Of a stretch of DNA of 64,000 nucleotides, positions 13,842 to 27,639 are shown one piece after another. This stretch comes from Marisa cornuarietis (Eukaryota > Mollusca > Gastropoda > Architaenioglossa > Ampullariidae). The DNA lies in contig SMMW01000627.1 in assembly GCA_004794655.1 (NCBI GenBank), forward strand, positions 248,001 to 312,000. Reading direction: 5' to 3'. The notes below the pieces were generated by a model that saw only the letters and a program-made list of their open reading frames with translations, did not search any database and was not told the origin of the DNA. How positions within the stretch are numbered: the first letter of the stretch is position 1; each line of letters begins with the position of its first letter. Position numbers and translations under genes: made by a program.

Positions 13842-13877
13842 GTGTGTGTGTGTGTGCGCGCGCGCGCGTGTGTGTGT
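13842..13877. repeat. (GT)n(CG)n(GT)n alternating tract
   Basis: A strictly alternating purine-pyrimidine run of GT, then CG, then GT, a composition known to favour left-handed DNA. Confidence 0.9.
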
Positions 13878-14358
13878 TATGCACTGTTGTGTGGAAATCA
13901 TGTTGTTCGCCAGAACTTTACGAAAAGTTTCTAATTTACGAATTGAAAGAATGTTTATCAGCAGTACATTTAAAAATCTTCAAAAATATTTACAACAAAC
14001 TGTGTTATTATTTTTATACATATATCTGTAAATAGTTAGCACAGGCTCGTGTGCGAGACTAAGCAGCGGCACACAAAGGACAAAGTCAAAGGTCCTGTGT
14101 ACATATTGATGAAGTATGGCTACATGATTGATAAGGTGACATTATCGTGTTGTGGATCAGACCGAGTGACGTGCATCAGGGGGCCGCTCTGGTAGCTGCT
14201 GAGGTTGTCATAGGAACTGTCGTCACTGACATCACCATCAACGCCAGCATCAGCATCTTTTGGAGAACTGTATGAAAGTTGAGATTGTGGTTTTCATTTT
14301 TGCATCGCCACTATCGAGGTCGACGTCATCAATAGTTTTTGGCCCCCACACCCTAGAA

Positions 14359-14557
14359 CAGAGGTTTTCAAACAGTGGTACCTTTACCACTACTGGTACG
14401 CGAAGGTATGACGGGTGGTACGCGAGCACCGTGCGCCAAAATAAAAGAATATATATATATATATATTACGGGAACTGGATGTAGGGTTGGGATGTGGTAC
14501 TCGGTCACTTCGAATCTTAGAAAGTGGTACTCGTCTGGAAAAGTTTGAAAACCACTG
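14359..14557. mobile_element. hAT-type MITE (199 bp)
   Basis: The left end CAGAGGTTTTCAAACAGTGG pairs with the inverted right end, which reads CAGTGGTTTTCAAACTTTTC on the minus strand. CAGNGGTTYTCAAAC is a classic hAT terminal motif. The flanking 8-mers CCCTAGAA and CACTACAA match at six of eight positions, consistent with an old 8-bp target duplication. The interior contains an (AT)n run and repeats of GGTACGCGA-like words, and no transposase. It is a non-autonomous element. Confidence 0.8.
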
Positions 14558-17430
14558 CACTACAACAGCCTCCCACCCACTTGACCAGACTGCTCATCAT
14601 GTGTTTTTCTCTCTCTCTCTGAAGGCCGGTGACGTTTTCACTTCTGCCTGGCGACCTGTTTTTTCACTGAAGTCTGTTGAGGAAATTCTTATCTCCCTTA
14701 CTGATGGCAGATGGCTTTGAGAGCGATGTCAGTACATCATAGACGCTTCCTTAACTGATGGTTCGTGTCAATGTATAGGACTAACATGAGGTTCGAACCA
14801 GTCACTGGAAACCTTCTACCCCATCCCCCTCCTGGCTACAAGGGGAGGCAGTTGTAATCATGTAGGTGGAGAATCAGAAGGTGATTGGCTGAAGGCAGAA
14901 ATGACTCAGGCGACTTCTCAGAGGAGGTAAAGATGGCAAAGGGAGAAGAGCTTCACATGTAGACAAAGTGAACCACTTACGCTGTATTCTCCTGCCATAT
15001 TTAGGCTTTGAAAAATTTACCTCTCTTCTTCCATCGTTGTCTCAGTCTCCTTTCTCTCTCTCTGTTTCTCTCTTTAACCTTCCTAAACACATTTCAATCT
15101 CACCCCACACACCTGAACCATCCCTTCGATTGAACACTTAAGCGTCATACACCTGACCTCCCACACACCCTCCCACACACTAGAACACCCTCCCACAGAC
15201 TAGAACACCCTCCGACACGCTTGAAACCCTCTCACACAATTAGTCTTTCACACACTAGAACTCCCTCACGCACACTTTAATTCCTCTTCCACGCACTTTA
15301 ACTCCTATGAACACTTAACCCTTTCTCCAGGAGACACAGATGCCTGTCTGTCTGTCTGTCCCTTATTCTTCCTCTCACTGTGTACTGTTGTAGGTTGTTT
15401 CTAACACAATAGTGGACAATGCCATGTTTCTGGCCGACGTTTGTTTCTTTCTAGTCCTTGATTACATTTTGTCTTATTTATGACTCTGAAGTCCTTTATC
15501 TTTTGTTCTACACTGGAGTCAGATCGTCATGCCGCCATTGTTGAGCAGGTAGCAGGTGCTCGGCAGTCGGTCCTGCCCTTGACAGATTTTCCATCGACCT
15601 TCTTCTAATTTAATTTTGGTTTAGGTGTGATTTAGATTCCGTTATGATATTTCCAATGAGAGAAGATTTGGTCCTTAGAAATAAGGGTTTCTTCCCCGGG
15701 AACCCTTACACTTCCTTGTGAAACTACTGCAGTTTCTCTTCCCACCACTATTTCCAATCATTGTTTTACAAGGTGCGCTCGCACCAATGTGCATTCTAAT
15801 CACGCGCCCTTCTAAGTGAGAATTTTTTTTTATCTACTATCTAATTTTCCGTATTTCGTGATGTTGTCCTCTGAAATCGGCATTTTGGACCCGGCAACTC
15901 TTACATTTCCTGGTGAAAGGACCGCAGTTTCTGTTCCTACCGTTGTCTGTAATCATTGTTGTACACGTGACGCTCACACCAATGTCCATTCTGATCACCT
16001 CTCATCAGATTTAAAGGTCTAGTGGCATTTGCATTATTTATAAGGATAGGCTAAAGCTCAGGGAAAGAAATCAGTTCCAAAAATAATGGTGGTACTTTGC
16101 TTCGGATGTCAAGATTCACTTATGTTAAAAAGAAATCTAATTAACATACGGTTCCAGCTTCTCCGCTGGCGGTCATCACAATATAAACATATCCAATCCT
16201 AACGTATTGTTGACATATTTATGTAAATTATAATAATTATAATAATAATAATAACTACAACAAGAATAGACTAGAAGTGTATCAACGAGTGACGTCAGTG
16301 ATAACAGTGTAGACTAAAATGTAGGTACAAGGTACATCAGTGATAATGTTCAAGCAGACAGAAGCAATCCGATATTTGATGTTCTCAGAGACAACCAGGC
16401 GATGCAGACTCTTGAAGATTGACAGGACTGGCAAAAGACTGACGGTGACTGACGATGTGTTTTGAAAATAAGGCGTGCAGCGGAAACTTGAGCTCTCTGA
16501 AGATGGTTAAGGCGCTACCATGACAACCAGCTAAGAGTGCGTTACTATAGACTAGTGCAGGCAGTGTACAGGGTGTGACGAAGACTTTAGTGGTATCTCC
16601 AGTGACACATAGCGATGTTTGATTTTAAAAAATAAGGACTTACATCCAATAAACATAATTATAGCAAATAGTCGTTGAGGCCCGGATACAAGCGCCACCT
16701 CGCGGGAAAACGACTGCATATTTATCATATTTATGGACACATCCCCATCCCGACCAAAGAGAGTCATCTCGGCCCAAGAGAGTCCGTATCCAGCTCTCTG
16801 GACGTCGCAGAACATGATCGTAATCTCGTGATTGTCACGTGACAGGTGTTAAGCTCATTTCTAGAGACAGCAGCCCTGGGTACAGAAACGTGAATTCCGC
16901 AGTGTGACCTATTAGACGGCCTGGGGACTGGGGGGACTGGGAATACAAAATGTCAACTGCTGTGGCTTGTGGTTAGCATGCCCATACAAGTCAAGCCATT
17001 CGTTTGGGGCATCGAATCGGTTTCGCTACTAAAGATACACACAGGGATGAGGACACAGCACCAGTCTGTAGAGCATCTTTCTTACTGTCACAAACAGCAC
17101 TGATGCCTCTAAACATTCCCCAGTATAGTCAGTAGTTCTACCGTAACTAGCAGCTGATTAATTCACAACATGAGCATTTTAAATTAGGTGTACGTAATTC
17201 TTAATATTAAAATTTAGTCGAGACTTAGAGATATCTATGAAAGATACTGAGAATCAAGTCACAGATAAGCTTAGCAAGAGCAACGTGTAACGAGAGATTT
17301 CAACATTCCGAATAAAAACTGATACTTAATATTTAGATCACAAGTTGTGCAGTTATTCTACAACAATAATGTTTTGATCACAAAACCATCTTCACTGTTA
17401 ATGTTGGTGTATGTCTTCTTATTTATTTGA
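14558..17430. other. No gene seen; internal duplication
   Basis: Apart from C-rich degenerate repeats (about 15110-15320) and one diverged duplication (15694-16005), no feature is supported. Confidence 0.4.
15694..16005. repeat. Diverged tandem duplication, offset about 190 bp
   Basis: The stretch with GAACCCTTACACTTCCTTGTG near 15700 recurs as CAACTCTTACATTTCCTGGTG near 15890. Both are followed by matching CTGCAGTTTCT/CCGCAGTTTCT, CAATCATTGTT/TAATCATTGTT and CACCAATGTGCATTCT/CACCAATGTCCATTCT blocks. I estimate roughly 75-80 percent identity by eye. Confidence 0.7.
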
Positions 17431-17434
17431 TGAA

Positions 17435-17611
17435 TTTTTGCATTACAGTAGGCATACGTCAAGGGTGTCCCCTATCCCCTGTGGTGTTTCACACTTTCAG
17501 ACCTGAACCCCTGCACAACGCTCACGCTTCTATTTCCATCAGCGACAGTCCGATTTTCAGCCCCACGCTTTGCTTGTTAGCAGGCACTGACAAAGAACTT
17601 CAAGATCTTTA
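17435..17611 (+). pseudogene. LINE reverse transcriptase fragment
   Basis: The frame reads VGIRQGCPLSPVVF, the conserved Gly-X-Arg-Gln-Gly-Cys-X-Leu-Ser-Pro block of non-LTR reverse transcriptases. After a decayed spacer it reads LLAGTDKELQDL, which normally follows the catalytic FADD motif. FADD itself is not present in this frame. The fragment stops within 75 codons and joins a separate repeat at 17612, so it is a dead piece of an APE-type LINE. Confidence 0.75.
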
Positions 17612-17907
17612 TGTTGTGTACATTCAGTCGTTCCTAGACTATTAGTCCTGCTTGTGCAGACTGCTGCTAAGTAGGACAACGCACAGTATTCAGAATAAAT
17701 GTTTGCAATTTGTTCATTCTGTGTTGAACTCGAGCACATTCCCATATTCAAATTGCCCAATGGGACAAATAAAGTAGGTCCTTGTCATTGTCATAAAAAA
17801 TAAGTTAATTTTTCAGCGCCATTCTGACATCAATGATCACCCTTGACTGAGTATCTCGGTTACCATGGGTCTACGTGTGAGTTGGGTGGGGGAGGAGAAT
17901 ACTTAAC
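17612..17907. repeat. Dispersed repeat, long copy with retroelement tail
   Basis: It shares its two ends (TGTTGTGTACATTCAGTCG on the left, GGAGGAGAATACTTAAC on the right) with 19954-20122. It has about 130 extra bases ending in CCAATGGGACAAATAAAGT and short ATTGTC repeats. That tail also occurs at 38110-38190 and resembles the 3' end of a LINE/SINE family. Confidence 0.8.
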
Positions 17908-18780
17908 ACAATAAGCAAGAGTGACGGCCCCTGTCAGTTACCGCGTCTATCCATGTGATCCCCCCAACCACAGGTACTATTAAGCACGACTGACTGACGA
18001 TTTTCATCTTGTGTTCGTTTATTTATACTTTCTTTCCATGACTATTATTATTATTATTATTATTTAATGATCAGGCTCTATACTCCTATATATATATATA
18101 TATATCTTTTATAGTGCACAAAGAAACCAGAGATATTTTATACTCTTCATTACTCCATCAGAATATTCCAGACATTTCCTTGTCAGTACTTTGTTACAAT
18201 AGAGTGAAAACATAGATGTACGACGTCTGTCTTCATGCAGAGACCGATGGGAAAATAATCGGAATGTAAATTCGTTAACTGTTTCTCTGCCCTGGTCTCG
18301 CACTGACTCCACCCGGGAAATCGATAGCCACCCTTGGCTAGTCTGGGGGGCGGAAGAGCCAGGGCTCGACTTTCTGGGTGTAAGCCACCCGTCACGGGAG
18401 AGGGCGCGGCTGCTCCTGGCATCGACTTCTGGTGAGACGGCCCATGACGTCTCTTGACTGACATCACAAAGGAAAGCCTTTGGTTTTTCTCGGGGAGAAT
18501 TGCACCTCACACTCACCCTCCACCTCAATCGTGGATCACTGGCCTGATCAACAGCCCAGTTGTCACTGACACTGCTGACATTTGTTCATGTCATGACATG
18601 AAGGGAATTCACCAAGCGGCAGGTACATCTTTGAAATTTAGTTGCGGCTGCGTCAGTGTTGTCAGTAAAATAAAACAAGAGGATGCAGACGTTTGTGTAT
18701 TTCAAGACAGTAAACTTGCAATATCATGGCCGAAGTGGAATCACCCAGACATGTACCCGTTTATTCTCGCCAGAGCATTA

Positions 18781-19030
18781 AAAGGTCGTCCCCTGACCTG
18801 TTCAGGTCGTTAGGGAGTGAGGTGTTAGAGACCTCAAGTTTCTCGGGGCCAGCTTTAGATGTGGGCGCTGCTTATCTCCTCTCCCTCGCTCTTACCTTCC
18901 CCATCTCAACGTCGTCAGGTACTTATTTCCGACAGCTGGGGTGATAGGGGGAAGTGTGATGCATTATACGGGTTTCGAACCGGCGTGCCTCGGACGCTAG
19001 CACTCTTAACCACTCGGCTGTCCGCTTTCC
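18781..19030 (-). mobile_element. tRNA-derived SINE, copy 1
   Basis: On the minus strand the head shows a Pol III box A-like CCGAGTGGTTAAGAGTG (19001-19017) and a box B GGTTCGAAACC (18971-18981), as in Ser/Leu-type tRNAs. A body of about 170 bp follows and ends near AGGTCGTCCCC on the plus strand. The body (GAGTGAGGTGTTAGAGACC and TCTCGGGGCCAGCTTT on the plus strand) is shared with copies at 28.9 and 29.6 kb. This is the most complete head of the three. Confidence 0.8.
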
Positions 19031-19953
19031 CCACCAAAGCACAACAGCGATCCAGTGTCTGTGTCTCACTGTTTAAGTTTGAAAAAAAGAAAAAAATTAA
19101 TCTACTTTTTTTAAAGGTAGGACTCCGTCTACTTGAGTATTTATGGTTAAGTTGTGTGTGTGTGTGGGTGGATGTCTTAGACTCTCCCAACGTCAGCGGG
19201 TTTGCAGACCTATTCATCTAATCAGGTGTAATTTCATCAGCACAAGAAGTCATCCGATTTACAGAAATTACGGCTAAGAATAAAACATGACATTTCTTTG
19301 ATGTGATTCAACACACGGAATCAAGATTAACAGTAATTTTTTCATCTCTTGGCCGTCGACTCCTATCGTAAGGACACAGTAATTGTAAGTACCACCGTAA
19401 GTAACAGTCCCACTCTTTTACTTCAAAAGGATGAACTGCAGATCTTCCTTCACTAACTCGAGCAAGCCTGTTATCATAATGTTCGCGGGAAACGTTATTC
19501 ATCATAAATAATTAGAATCTTTCTTAAAACGATGTAAATTAATTAGAAGCGAGGCAGACGACCGGAACCTGGTTTCTCTGTAGTAAGCGACGGCCTTTAC
19601 CTTTATTAACCTTTTTAAATTTGTCGTGGTCACGAGGTGAGGAATCCCCTGGATAGCAGAAGATGGAAGGCCCCTGAATATCAGACTGTGTAGACATCTA
19701 TTTACCTTCCTCCTCGTGCCGGCTGTGTAGCCAGGCATCGTCCCTGTCCTTTCACTTGACACACTCATCGCCAGCTGTCATGGAGGAGGCAGTGTTTGTT
19801 TACCTTTCTAAAAGCCAGCTCATTGAAATGCATTCCCTCTATCACTGACACACAAGATGCATGTCTCCAGGATATCTAACACCAACCACTTCCTTGTCTT
19901 GGTGAATAACGGACTGTGACAGGCAGCACAGGGTCCTTACAGGTCAGAACGTC

Positions 19954-20122
19954 TGTTGTGTACATTCAGTCGTTCCTAGAGTATTAGTCTTGCTTGTGCA
20001 GATTGTCATCAAAAATATGTTAATTTCCCAGCGCCATTCTGACGTCAATGATCATTCTTGACTGAGTATCTCGGTTACCATGGGTCTACGTGTGAGTTGG
20101 GTGGGGGAGGAGAATACTTAAC
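19954..20122. repeat. Dispersed repeat, short copy
   Basis: Same left and right ends as 17612-17907, but the middle reads GCTTGTGCAGATTGTCATCA with the tail-bearing segment absent. It is either an empty (pre-insertion) version or an internal deletion. Confidence 0.8.
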
Positions 20123-21959
20123 GAGGCGGTGAATGTTTGTAGAAAAGTCACAGGAGATCAACCGTAAAGCTTGGGGGGGGGTGTATGATTGTAGGTCCAG
20201 AGTAGAGTAGATTATGCCGTGACTCAGGGTGATTTCTCTCAGTATTCAGCTTCAGGTTCTGCCGAAGATTTAGGTTTTCAACTGACAGGGTAAGCGGAGC
20301 CCCTAAGTCTGGGGATCAAAGCTTGACTATGCTCTTTTTTCTTTCTCTCCGGGCGGGCGGGCGGGCGAGAAGAGATATGTGTACATTTCTATATTTAGTT
20401 TTGTATAGTAATTTATTAAGTATGGATCCCTATTAATAATAAAGAATAACGTTAAATATTTCGGGTTTTATTTGTAAATGACTGGAAGCAGGGTACCAAC
20501 ATGAATGTCACGTGACAACAAAGCTGAGTCGTCTTGTGGATATGCTTCGCTCGACTTCATCTGTGTCGCCAATTTTTTTCATTAGTTACTCATTTTTAGT
20601 CCGCAGACCAAAATCGATTCAAGTCATATTCCGAGATTCTGACAGAGTTAAATAGAGAGACTGAGCCTAGGATTTCAAACTGCACAGAGATAAATACAGA
20701 CAAAGAGACATGGAGCCCAGGAAAAGTGACCATGATGAGGGAACTAATCAGACAGGGTTGTACAACCGTCTAAATATCCTGCTCACAAAGCAAAGTGTCA
20801 ACAAAAGCAGTCAGATACTCACAAGAACATTCTGTAACGACGAGAACAATACCTAGCTGTCGGTACATTCAGTGCCTTGCTGCTAAAAGAAGAAGTCAAG
20901 AATGCCTTGAGGGTATAGAAACATGACGTAATACCCGCGGGGTGTGGGCAGGACATTGTAAGTACAGTCAGCAAGGTGCTTGTCTTTGAGTTCCACGTGG
21001 CGCCTGAGGAACGGCCTTCCTCTCGCCTTCTGACTACGACCACCGGTAGCCCCTTGTCGCCCCTGATTGACAAGATTTCCTCAGGTAATAATCTGTAGCC
21101 TGGCTGCCTTACCTGCTGCTGTCACCCCCGACGTGACCAGGCGCACGACTTTATAATGAAAACGAAATGTTTTTGTAACGTCAATCCTTGAGAGATATTG
21201 ACCGTAGGAGAACTTTTATTATCAGTGTGTACAGGACCAGCAGAACAAAGTCATGAAGACAATATGTCTGGCCTGCTACAACGTCAAAGTACTCCATTTC
21301 TAAAGTTGTGTATTTTAAAGGCATTTGAAGTCAGATGTCCGCGTAATCACGACATGTGTAGCTAATAGAAATATTTGTATTTTAAGTATTTGTATTCTAT
21401 ACAAATTTAATCTAATGTAACTATAGCTAAATATTCATGCTGTCTATATGCATTGAAATCTCAATCCTCTACTATATTATAAATATATAATTGTCTATTT
21501 TCCATAGTGGTATTTATCTATAAATAAATTTATGCAGAAGTTCTTTATCCATGCAAAATACTTTGCTCCTGTTTAACTTAACGCAGGGGTAATAACAAGA
21601 ATGATTTCTGGTAAATATGGTAATTATTAATTGAGATGACACGCTGCATTGAATATTGGACTCATTTCTTAAACGATTAAGATTTAATTAAGCATTTTGT
21701 CTCAGTTAATTGTCAACAAATGACCGCAAACCTGTGACTAAGAACAGACACTTCGCTGTAGTTCAATGTACTGTTTATCCACTTTAGTAAAGAAGTTGCA
21801 CTTCTTAGTGGGGAAACACCATATTGTAACTTACAGATGTAAAGTATCGGACAGACGCATTTCGGCATTAACCTGATGATTCTACTATTATCCTGCTTTA
21901 TTACTGACAGTGCACTGTGTACTCGCTTCACCAAGTATTATGTTGTAGTTCACAACACC
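20123..21959. other. No gene seen
   Basis: AT-rich in its second half. No domain, splice pair or mobile element end could be supported on either strand. Confidence 0.4.
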
Positions 21960-22062
<103 letters not shown>

Positions 22063-25000
22063 CGTTTGGCCTTCCACCCAACATTAACAGCCATCACTAA
22101 CAGTGAAAACAAACATAAACAATATGTTACTGATTCATTGAAAAAATCTTAATAACTAAAAGTTAAACATCACCTCCCATCTTTATACATATACTGATTT
22201 TCCTTCTTTCATTTCCCCCATTTTAATGTCTTTGTCTCGTAGTAAAGTAGTGTTTCAGTTTCTTTTCCTTGGCTCAAGGGATAGATGTAAAAAATAATTT
22301 GCTTGCTCTGTTACCCTTGTAAGTAAAGATTTGTCATTTGTCTCTCTGTCTCTTCATATGTCTCTTATATCTTTAGTTGCCCTCCACTGTAACTCTCTCT
22401 TACTCTTGGTGTGTGTTTCTGTCTTTCCGCTCTTGCTCTCACTTTCCCTCCCTTTCTGTCTTTGTGTTTCCCCCGATCAGGGACACAGTAAATAGCAAGG
22501 ATGTTGCCAGTGGTTTACCCTCAAACTTAACCTGAACGACTTCCTTGTTTATTGCTAAGGACGCGTTTCTAGACAGGAATATAAACATAGTTTTTTTGGG
22601 GTGTGGGTGTGTGTGTGTGGGGGGGTATGTGCTCGTTTCTGAGCAGTGCCAAGACAGTGGAATACAAGACATGCCCCAATACGCGGACGTACTCTTGGGT
22701 TTTTATCAAAATTTTAAAACTAGTACTAACTTATTTCCACCTTGTGCTGAGGTCATTCTATGATCATTATTACGTGTGCTGATTAATGAAAACCATTTAA
22801 CTGTATGTCGGGCATTGCGTTTTTCTCGAGCATCAGAGAGAGAGAGAGAGACTCAAGACTCAAATTCTTTTTTGTTAGTCAATTGACTAAACAACTCTAT
22901 TGCTGAGCTTCCCACACCAGTGTACCCATGTCAGTCCATTGTGAAAACATAGTGTAAGCAATAAAATAGGTTATCTATCAGATTAAACAGTGAACATGTT
23001 GACAACGGGAAAAGTGGACACTTGAATGCACATAATTATACTACAGCTCTTACGTGCACATACATAATTACATCAACTTTTAAACGCACATACATATTTA
23101 TATAACACCGACTCATTTACGCACATACACAACTATATTAAATCGACCGCTGTATATAAATGTGACAACATTTTGTGAACAATTGTTATCAGGTGAAGTA
23201 CATTATGGTAAGTGTTTCGATATTTTTGAGGTAAAAGGTTTTGTCTAGGTCATTGGAATAAAAAGTGTGTTTCATCATCGAGGTCCTTGTTACACGAGGG
23301 GCATCTGAGTAGCTAAGTGTTGGAGGCAGAATATCTATATTTAAGAGAGTGAATTTCAAAAACACCGATCCGGAATCGAAACAGAAGGTCTCGTAAATGT
23401 TTATAAGTAATACATTCAAAAGAGGTTGAAGCGAAATATCAAATTAAAAAAAATTGTAAACCATAAATCTGCCACAGCTAGATAAGTGATCATGGCAGTG
23501 TTGTTTAAAACAATCAATTAGTCTTTGTCGACTTGGAGAAACCCCCTGATTTTCCCCAACAAACCCAAATCATCGTGTAATTTAGGTACCCAACAGGACC
23601 TACCACTGTCAGGGGTAATTCTAGGCTGCGGCCTTGCGGGATTCCCGCAAAATTTCGCTGAGGAGCGCAAAGTCTGAAAGTCAGCGCCACCATGCGCCCG
23701 CAAACATACCGTGACTGGCGCACTTTTGAACACGTGGTGCGACACTTCAACAATAATTGTTGTCATTCTGCTTGCTGGTTTGAAACCGACCCACTACAAA
23801 CGATGCTAATGACTGGACAGTTTTTAAACTGACAAGTTGTTATCCATCTGCAACCTTTTGACTCGCTCACAGCGAAAACATTTTGGGCGGGAGAGATCAA
23901 AGGGTATTGGAAGCAAGCGAGTTGAAAGCGAAGTGAACGCGATTGTCAACTCTGTTTGACTTTTCGTTCGCGACAAGAACAGCAGAAGATGCCCCGGAAA
24001 GTAGAAATCGACAAGGACAGAAAGAAACAGAAACTCGTCAGAGTCAGAGTGTGGCGCACACATTGTTGGAACTGAAAATGTAGACAACGAAATAGACAAA
24101 TTGAGACAGAGACTGCACGTAAACAACCAGGCATCCAGAGAACCTGTAAGTGTGAATGGCTGAAGAAATGGCCTTGGCTAATGAACAGGGAGGAAGGCAT
24201 GAGATGTATAATTGTGCACAAAACAACAAGAATAACACGTTTACAACCCCGGGTGTGTTAAGTACCTAACGAGGACGCTGCAGAGACATTCAGACTTCCG
24301 ACCACAAGCACTCTTTGGAGGCGGAAATTCTTCAGAAAGATTTCAATTTTCAAACTATTTTCAATTTTAATTTATTTCTGTCCTCGTGACCTTTTCGGAA
24401 CTTATGCCGGCGGTATTATATAACACTTAGAAATAACATGTTGTGAACTTGATACAACATCACAGGACATAGAGACTAGCAGGCTTGCTTTTGCGACAGT
24501 CTGTATAAGAACGTTAATGACAGCTTCCCAAAAGACGCAGGTGATGTTGCCTCTGGATTTTTAAGTTCTTTCCATGCGCCCCATCTTTTTCCTGTCTACG
24601 GGAGACAGAACACCCTATGGAGACAAAGAATTAAATATCTTAACAGATTTCTTTGGAAAACCAGCATGTGGGCAGCAAATTCAGTAAAATCTTGCTTGAC
24701 AAAGCAGCATGTTTAGAGGAATGGATTGTGGTCAAAGAAACTGTAGCGCAGAATGCATATCGGAGAGATTTCACAAGCTGTTTAAACTGTTATTTGATTT
24801 TTACAGGGATTCATTTCCCAATTTGCTGGTTCTTGGAAAGCTGTGCCCTTATGCTATACCACACTGCAGGCTGTGAAAGGGGGCTTCAGCCATCAAAACC
24901 TAATAAAGTCTTCTCGTAGAAGTTGCCTCAAGGAGAAACATTTAAACCCCTGCACTAATGAGACATATGAAAAGTGTCTAAACATTAGCTCATAGCCCAA

Positions 25001-25127
25001 TGAAATGGACACAAAAACAAATTGGTTTGCAAATTTAGGATGCTATGATAAACTAATGATGATGAAAGATAATTTATCGATATTAAAGAAAAAGATATCT
25101 ATATGATTAATCTTCAATTTCTTGTGA
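22063..25127. other. No gene seen
   Basis: The short open frames look like noise. Plus-strand 23989-24230 is lysine/arginine/glutamine-rich in one frame but breaks quickly and has no family signature. Confidence 0.4.
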
Positions 25128-27600
25128 TTAATAAAGTATTTTGTTGTATACCAAATATTTATCGTTAAAAGCAGTGAAAATGTGTTTGTTTCGAGGAAAC
25201 CCTTGTTTCATTTGAGGGGCCCCTTTTTTCCATTGAGAGGGCCCCAGGATTAGAATTACCACTGCACTGTTATGAAGAAGCAGCATTTTGTATGCTTTAT
25301 GAGGTAGTCTGTAGCTACCCATTCTAGTAATGCGCAGCCAGTATCTAATACAGATTGCCCTTGCATGTACGTATATAGGGAAACCGTCAGTCTCACCGTA
25401 TACCATATTGTGGGGGCTAACATGTACTAATTTGTTTTAGCGAGAACAAATGCACCAACTCAATTTCACGGTACTCATACATATCCCACACATCAGAAGC
25501 ATACAACAGCATTTGTCTGATCTGGCTATCAAACAGCTTCAAAAAGATTTATGTAGTAAGGTCTCCAAGTTTCCGCAACGCTTTATATATTTTGATAACT
25601 CCTCTACGGGCTTTTGCTGCAATACCTTCAAAACCTCTTTTAAAAGACAGCCATGTGTATATTTAAAGACCCAAGTATTTCTAAGAATCTACAACTTCGA
25701 CCTTATGACCTTGGAAAAGCTACTGTTCATTGCTTGAAAGGTACCGTTCATTGCAAAAAAAACACATCAATATTTGATTTTCTAAGTTTACAGAGAGCTT
25801 TTAGGCGTTTGGAGTTTTGCTAAAAAGTCAAGGTGATGCTGTAACCCTTTAGGAGTGTCAGACACAAGAGCTATGTCCTCAGCAAGCAAAACAAAACCAT
25901 TTATTGAATTTGGTAATAATTCACACCATACGTTCCGTTTGCCATATCGGTAGCAGGTTAATTTAGCAGCGAGAGCAGATGTGGGTTGCTTATCTACCCC
26001 TGCTTAAGGTCTTTGGAACAAGAGAAGAGATCAATCACACCCTGGACACATCTAACCCGAGCTTTCACCACCTTATACTTTGTATAACAGCTAGCATCTT
26101 TCCTCCAGAACCCCTTTTTCTGAGAACATACCATAGTTTTAGTGAAGGCAACAGATCGAAGGCTTTACAGAGGTCTATGAATACAACGTTTAATTTTTTT
26201 ACGACGTGCGAGGTAGCGTTGGGCTCGCCGTTCTGGTTGCTGCACACGTCTCCCTACGCGTCGTGGATATCAAATTCTCTATTGTTTTCTTCGACCCAAT
26301 CAGACAAGTGCTTGTTTAGAATAAACATGTGTAGTTTACTGAAGACGTTCAATAGGGACATCCTTCTATAGCTGTCCGGCTCATGTATACTACCGTTCTT
26401 GTGCGCTGGTTGTATAACAGCTTCTGACCATGCCTTGGGGTATTATCCAGTGAAAAATATGTAGTTGAACTAAAACGGGGGCAATAACTCCCCAGAATAT
26501 TTAAAGACCTCTGATATCAGGCCGTCTAAACCAGCAGATTTATAATTTTAAGGTGTTTTAAAGATGCTATAACCTCGTCGTAAGTTCATCGCCTTGACTC
26601 CCCCAGGTAGGTACATCTTCTACATTCCAATCAGCATCTGATAAATCTGAGCCGAATGCTGTGTGAAAATGTTTAAGCCAGTGCACATTAGACATCTCTG
26701 CTCTATTCGCTCTTTTCCTTGTCATTCGCTTAATTTTTTCCCAAAATATTTCTGAATCTCTCAGGCTGTTATCAGTGTCTTCGCGGATTTTAGCTTTGTA
26801 GGCTTTTCCCTTAGTTTTAAGCAGCGTCTTATACAACCTTCTTTTATCTATATAGTCTACACGCTCTTCGGTACACCTCCATTTATTACAGAATCTTTAT
26901 GCTTTCCTGACTTCAGCACGCGTGCTTTAATATTTTTATCAAGCTACTCTTTTCTGGAAATATTATAAGTTGCAGTCATTTGCTTTTCCATACAAGCCGC
27001 TGCAAGCCGTAGGCAAGAAGCAAAAGCTGCAACTGCATCCTCGTAGCTGGATGCTGTCAAAGTCTGGGCATGTAGCAAAACTTTATTTAAACTCTTCGGA
27101 ATGTATAGCATTAAATATTTATTGCCTAAGTCAGGTGCCATATTATTTTATGGATAAACGTTGGCTTTGGTGGACAGATATTAGGCGTATTGATGTTACT
27201 GGATAGTACACACGTAAGGGGCATGTGAGTGGAATCAAGTCGTTCCTCCACTGTCATTGTACAGCAGACGTTTGATTTGTCGTTAGACATAATGAAATAA
27301 TGAATGACGCTGCAACCTTACTGCGAAATAAAAGTACAGTTACCAGGACTGTCACCTTGAAGCATACCATTCAAAATGGCTAAATCAAAGTCGGAGCAGA
27401 GTTGCAATAATATCGAGCCGTAAGTATTTCTAATAGGGTCGAAGGAACGCTTGCGATTGGGTTGTATACAATCAGATGAAACACCACTGTTCAGGTTTCC
27501 TAACAACTCTATATCAAGACAGACAGGCATCTCTGCTGTTGTTCTGAACTTAAAATCCACACACACAATGAGAAAAGGGTCTTAGTTAATCAGCACGAGT
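25128..27600 (-). pseudogene. APE-type LINE, decayed, endonuclease to RT C-terminus
   Basis: Reading the minus strand from right to left, the fragments follow LINE ORF2 order. An endonuclease-tail segment reads LQLCSDFDLAILNG then CTFIS (27318-27566). A linker region follows (26567-26836). The RT block SYRRMSLLNVFSKLH lies near 26340, VFIDLCKAFDLL in 26065-26247, an Ala-Glu-Asp remnant of the catalytic Ala-Asp-Asp near 25880, QIRQMLLYASDVW near 25510, and a terminal segment YWLRITRM (25128-25406). Multiple stops and frameshifts separate them, so no protein can be made. It resembles CR1/Jockey-like ORF2, but I would not name the clade. Confidence 0.8.
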
Positions 27601-27639
27601 ACTAATGATCCTAGAATGTCCTTATCATATATGAATGTG

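Larger units (their letters stand above)
12201..14358. other. No gene seen; simple repeats
   Basis: Holds a long GT run (12440-12506), a GT/AG run (13511-13545) and a GT-CG-GT run (13842-13877). Remaining sequence shows no motif, splice pair or transposon end I can support. Confidence 0.4.
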
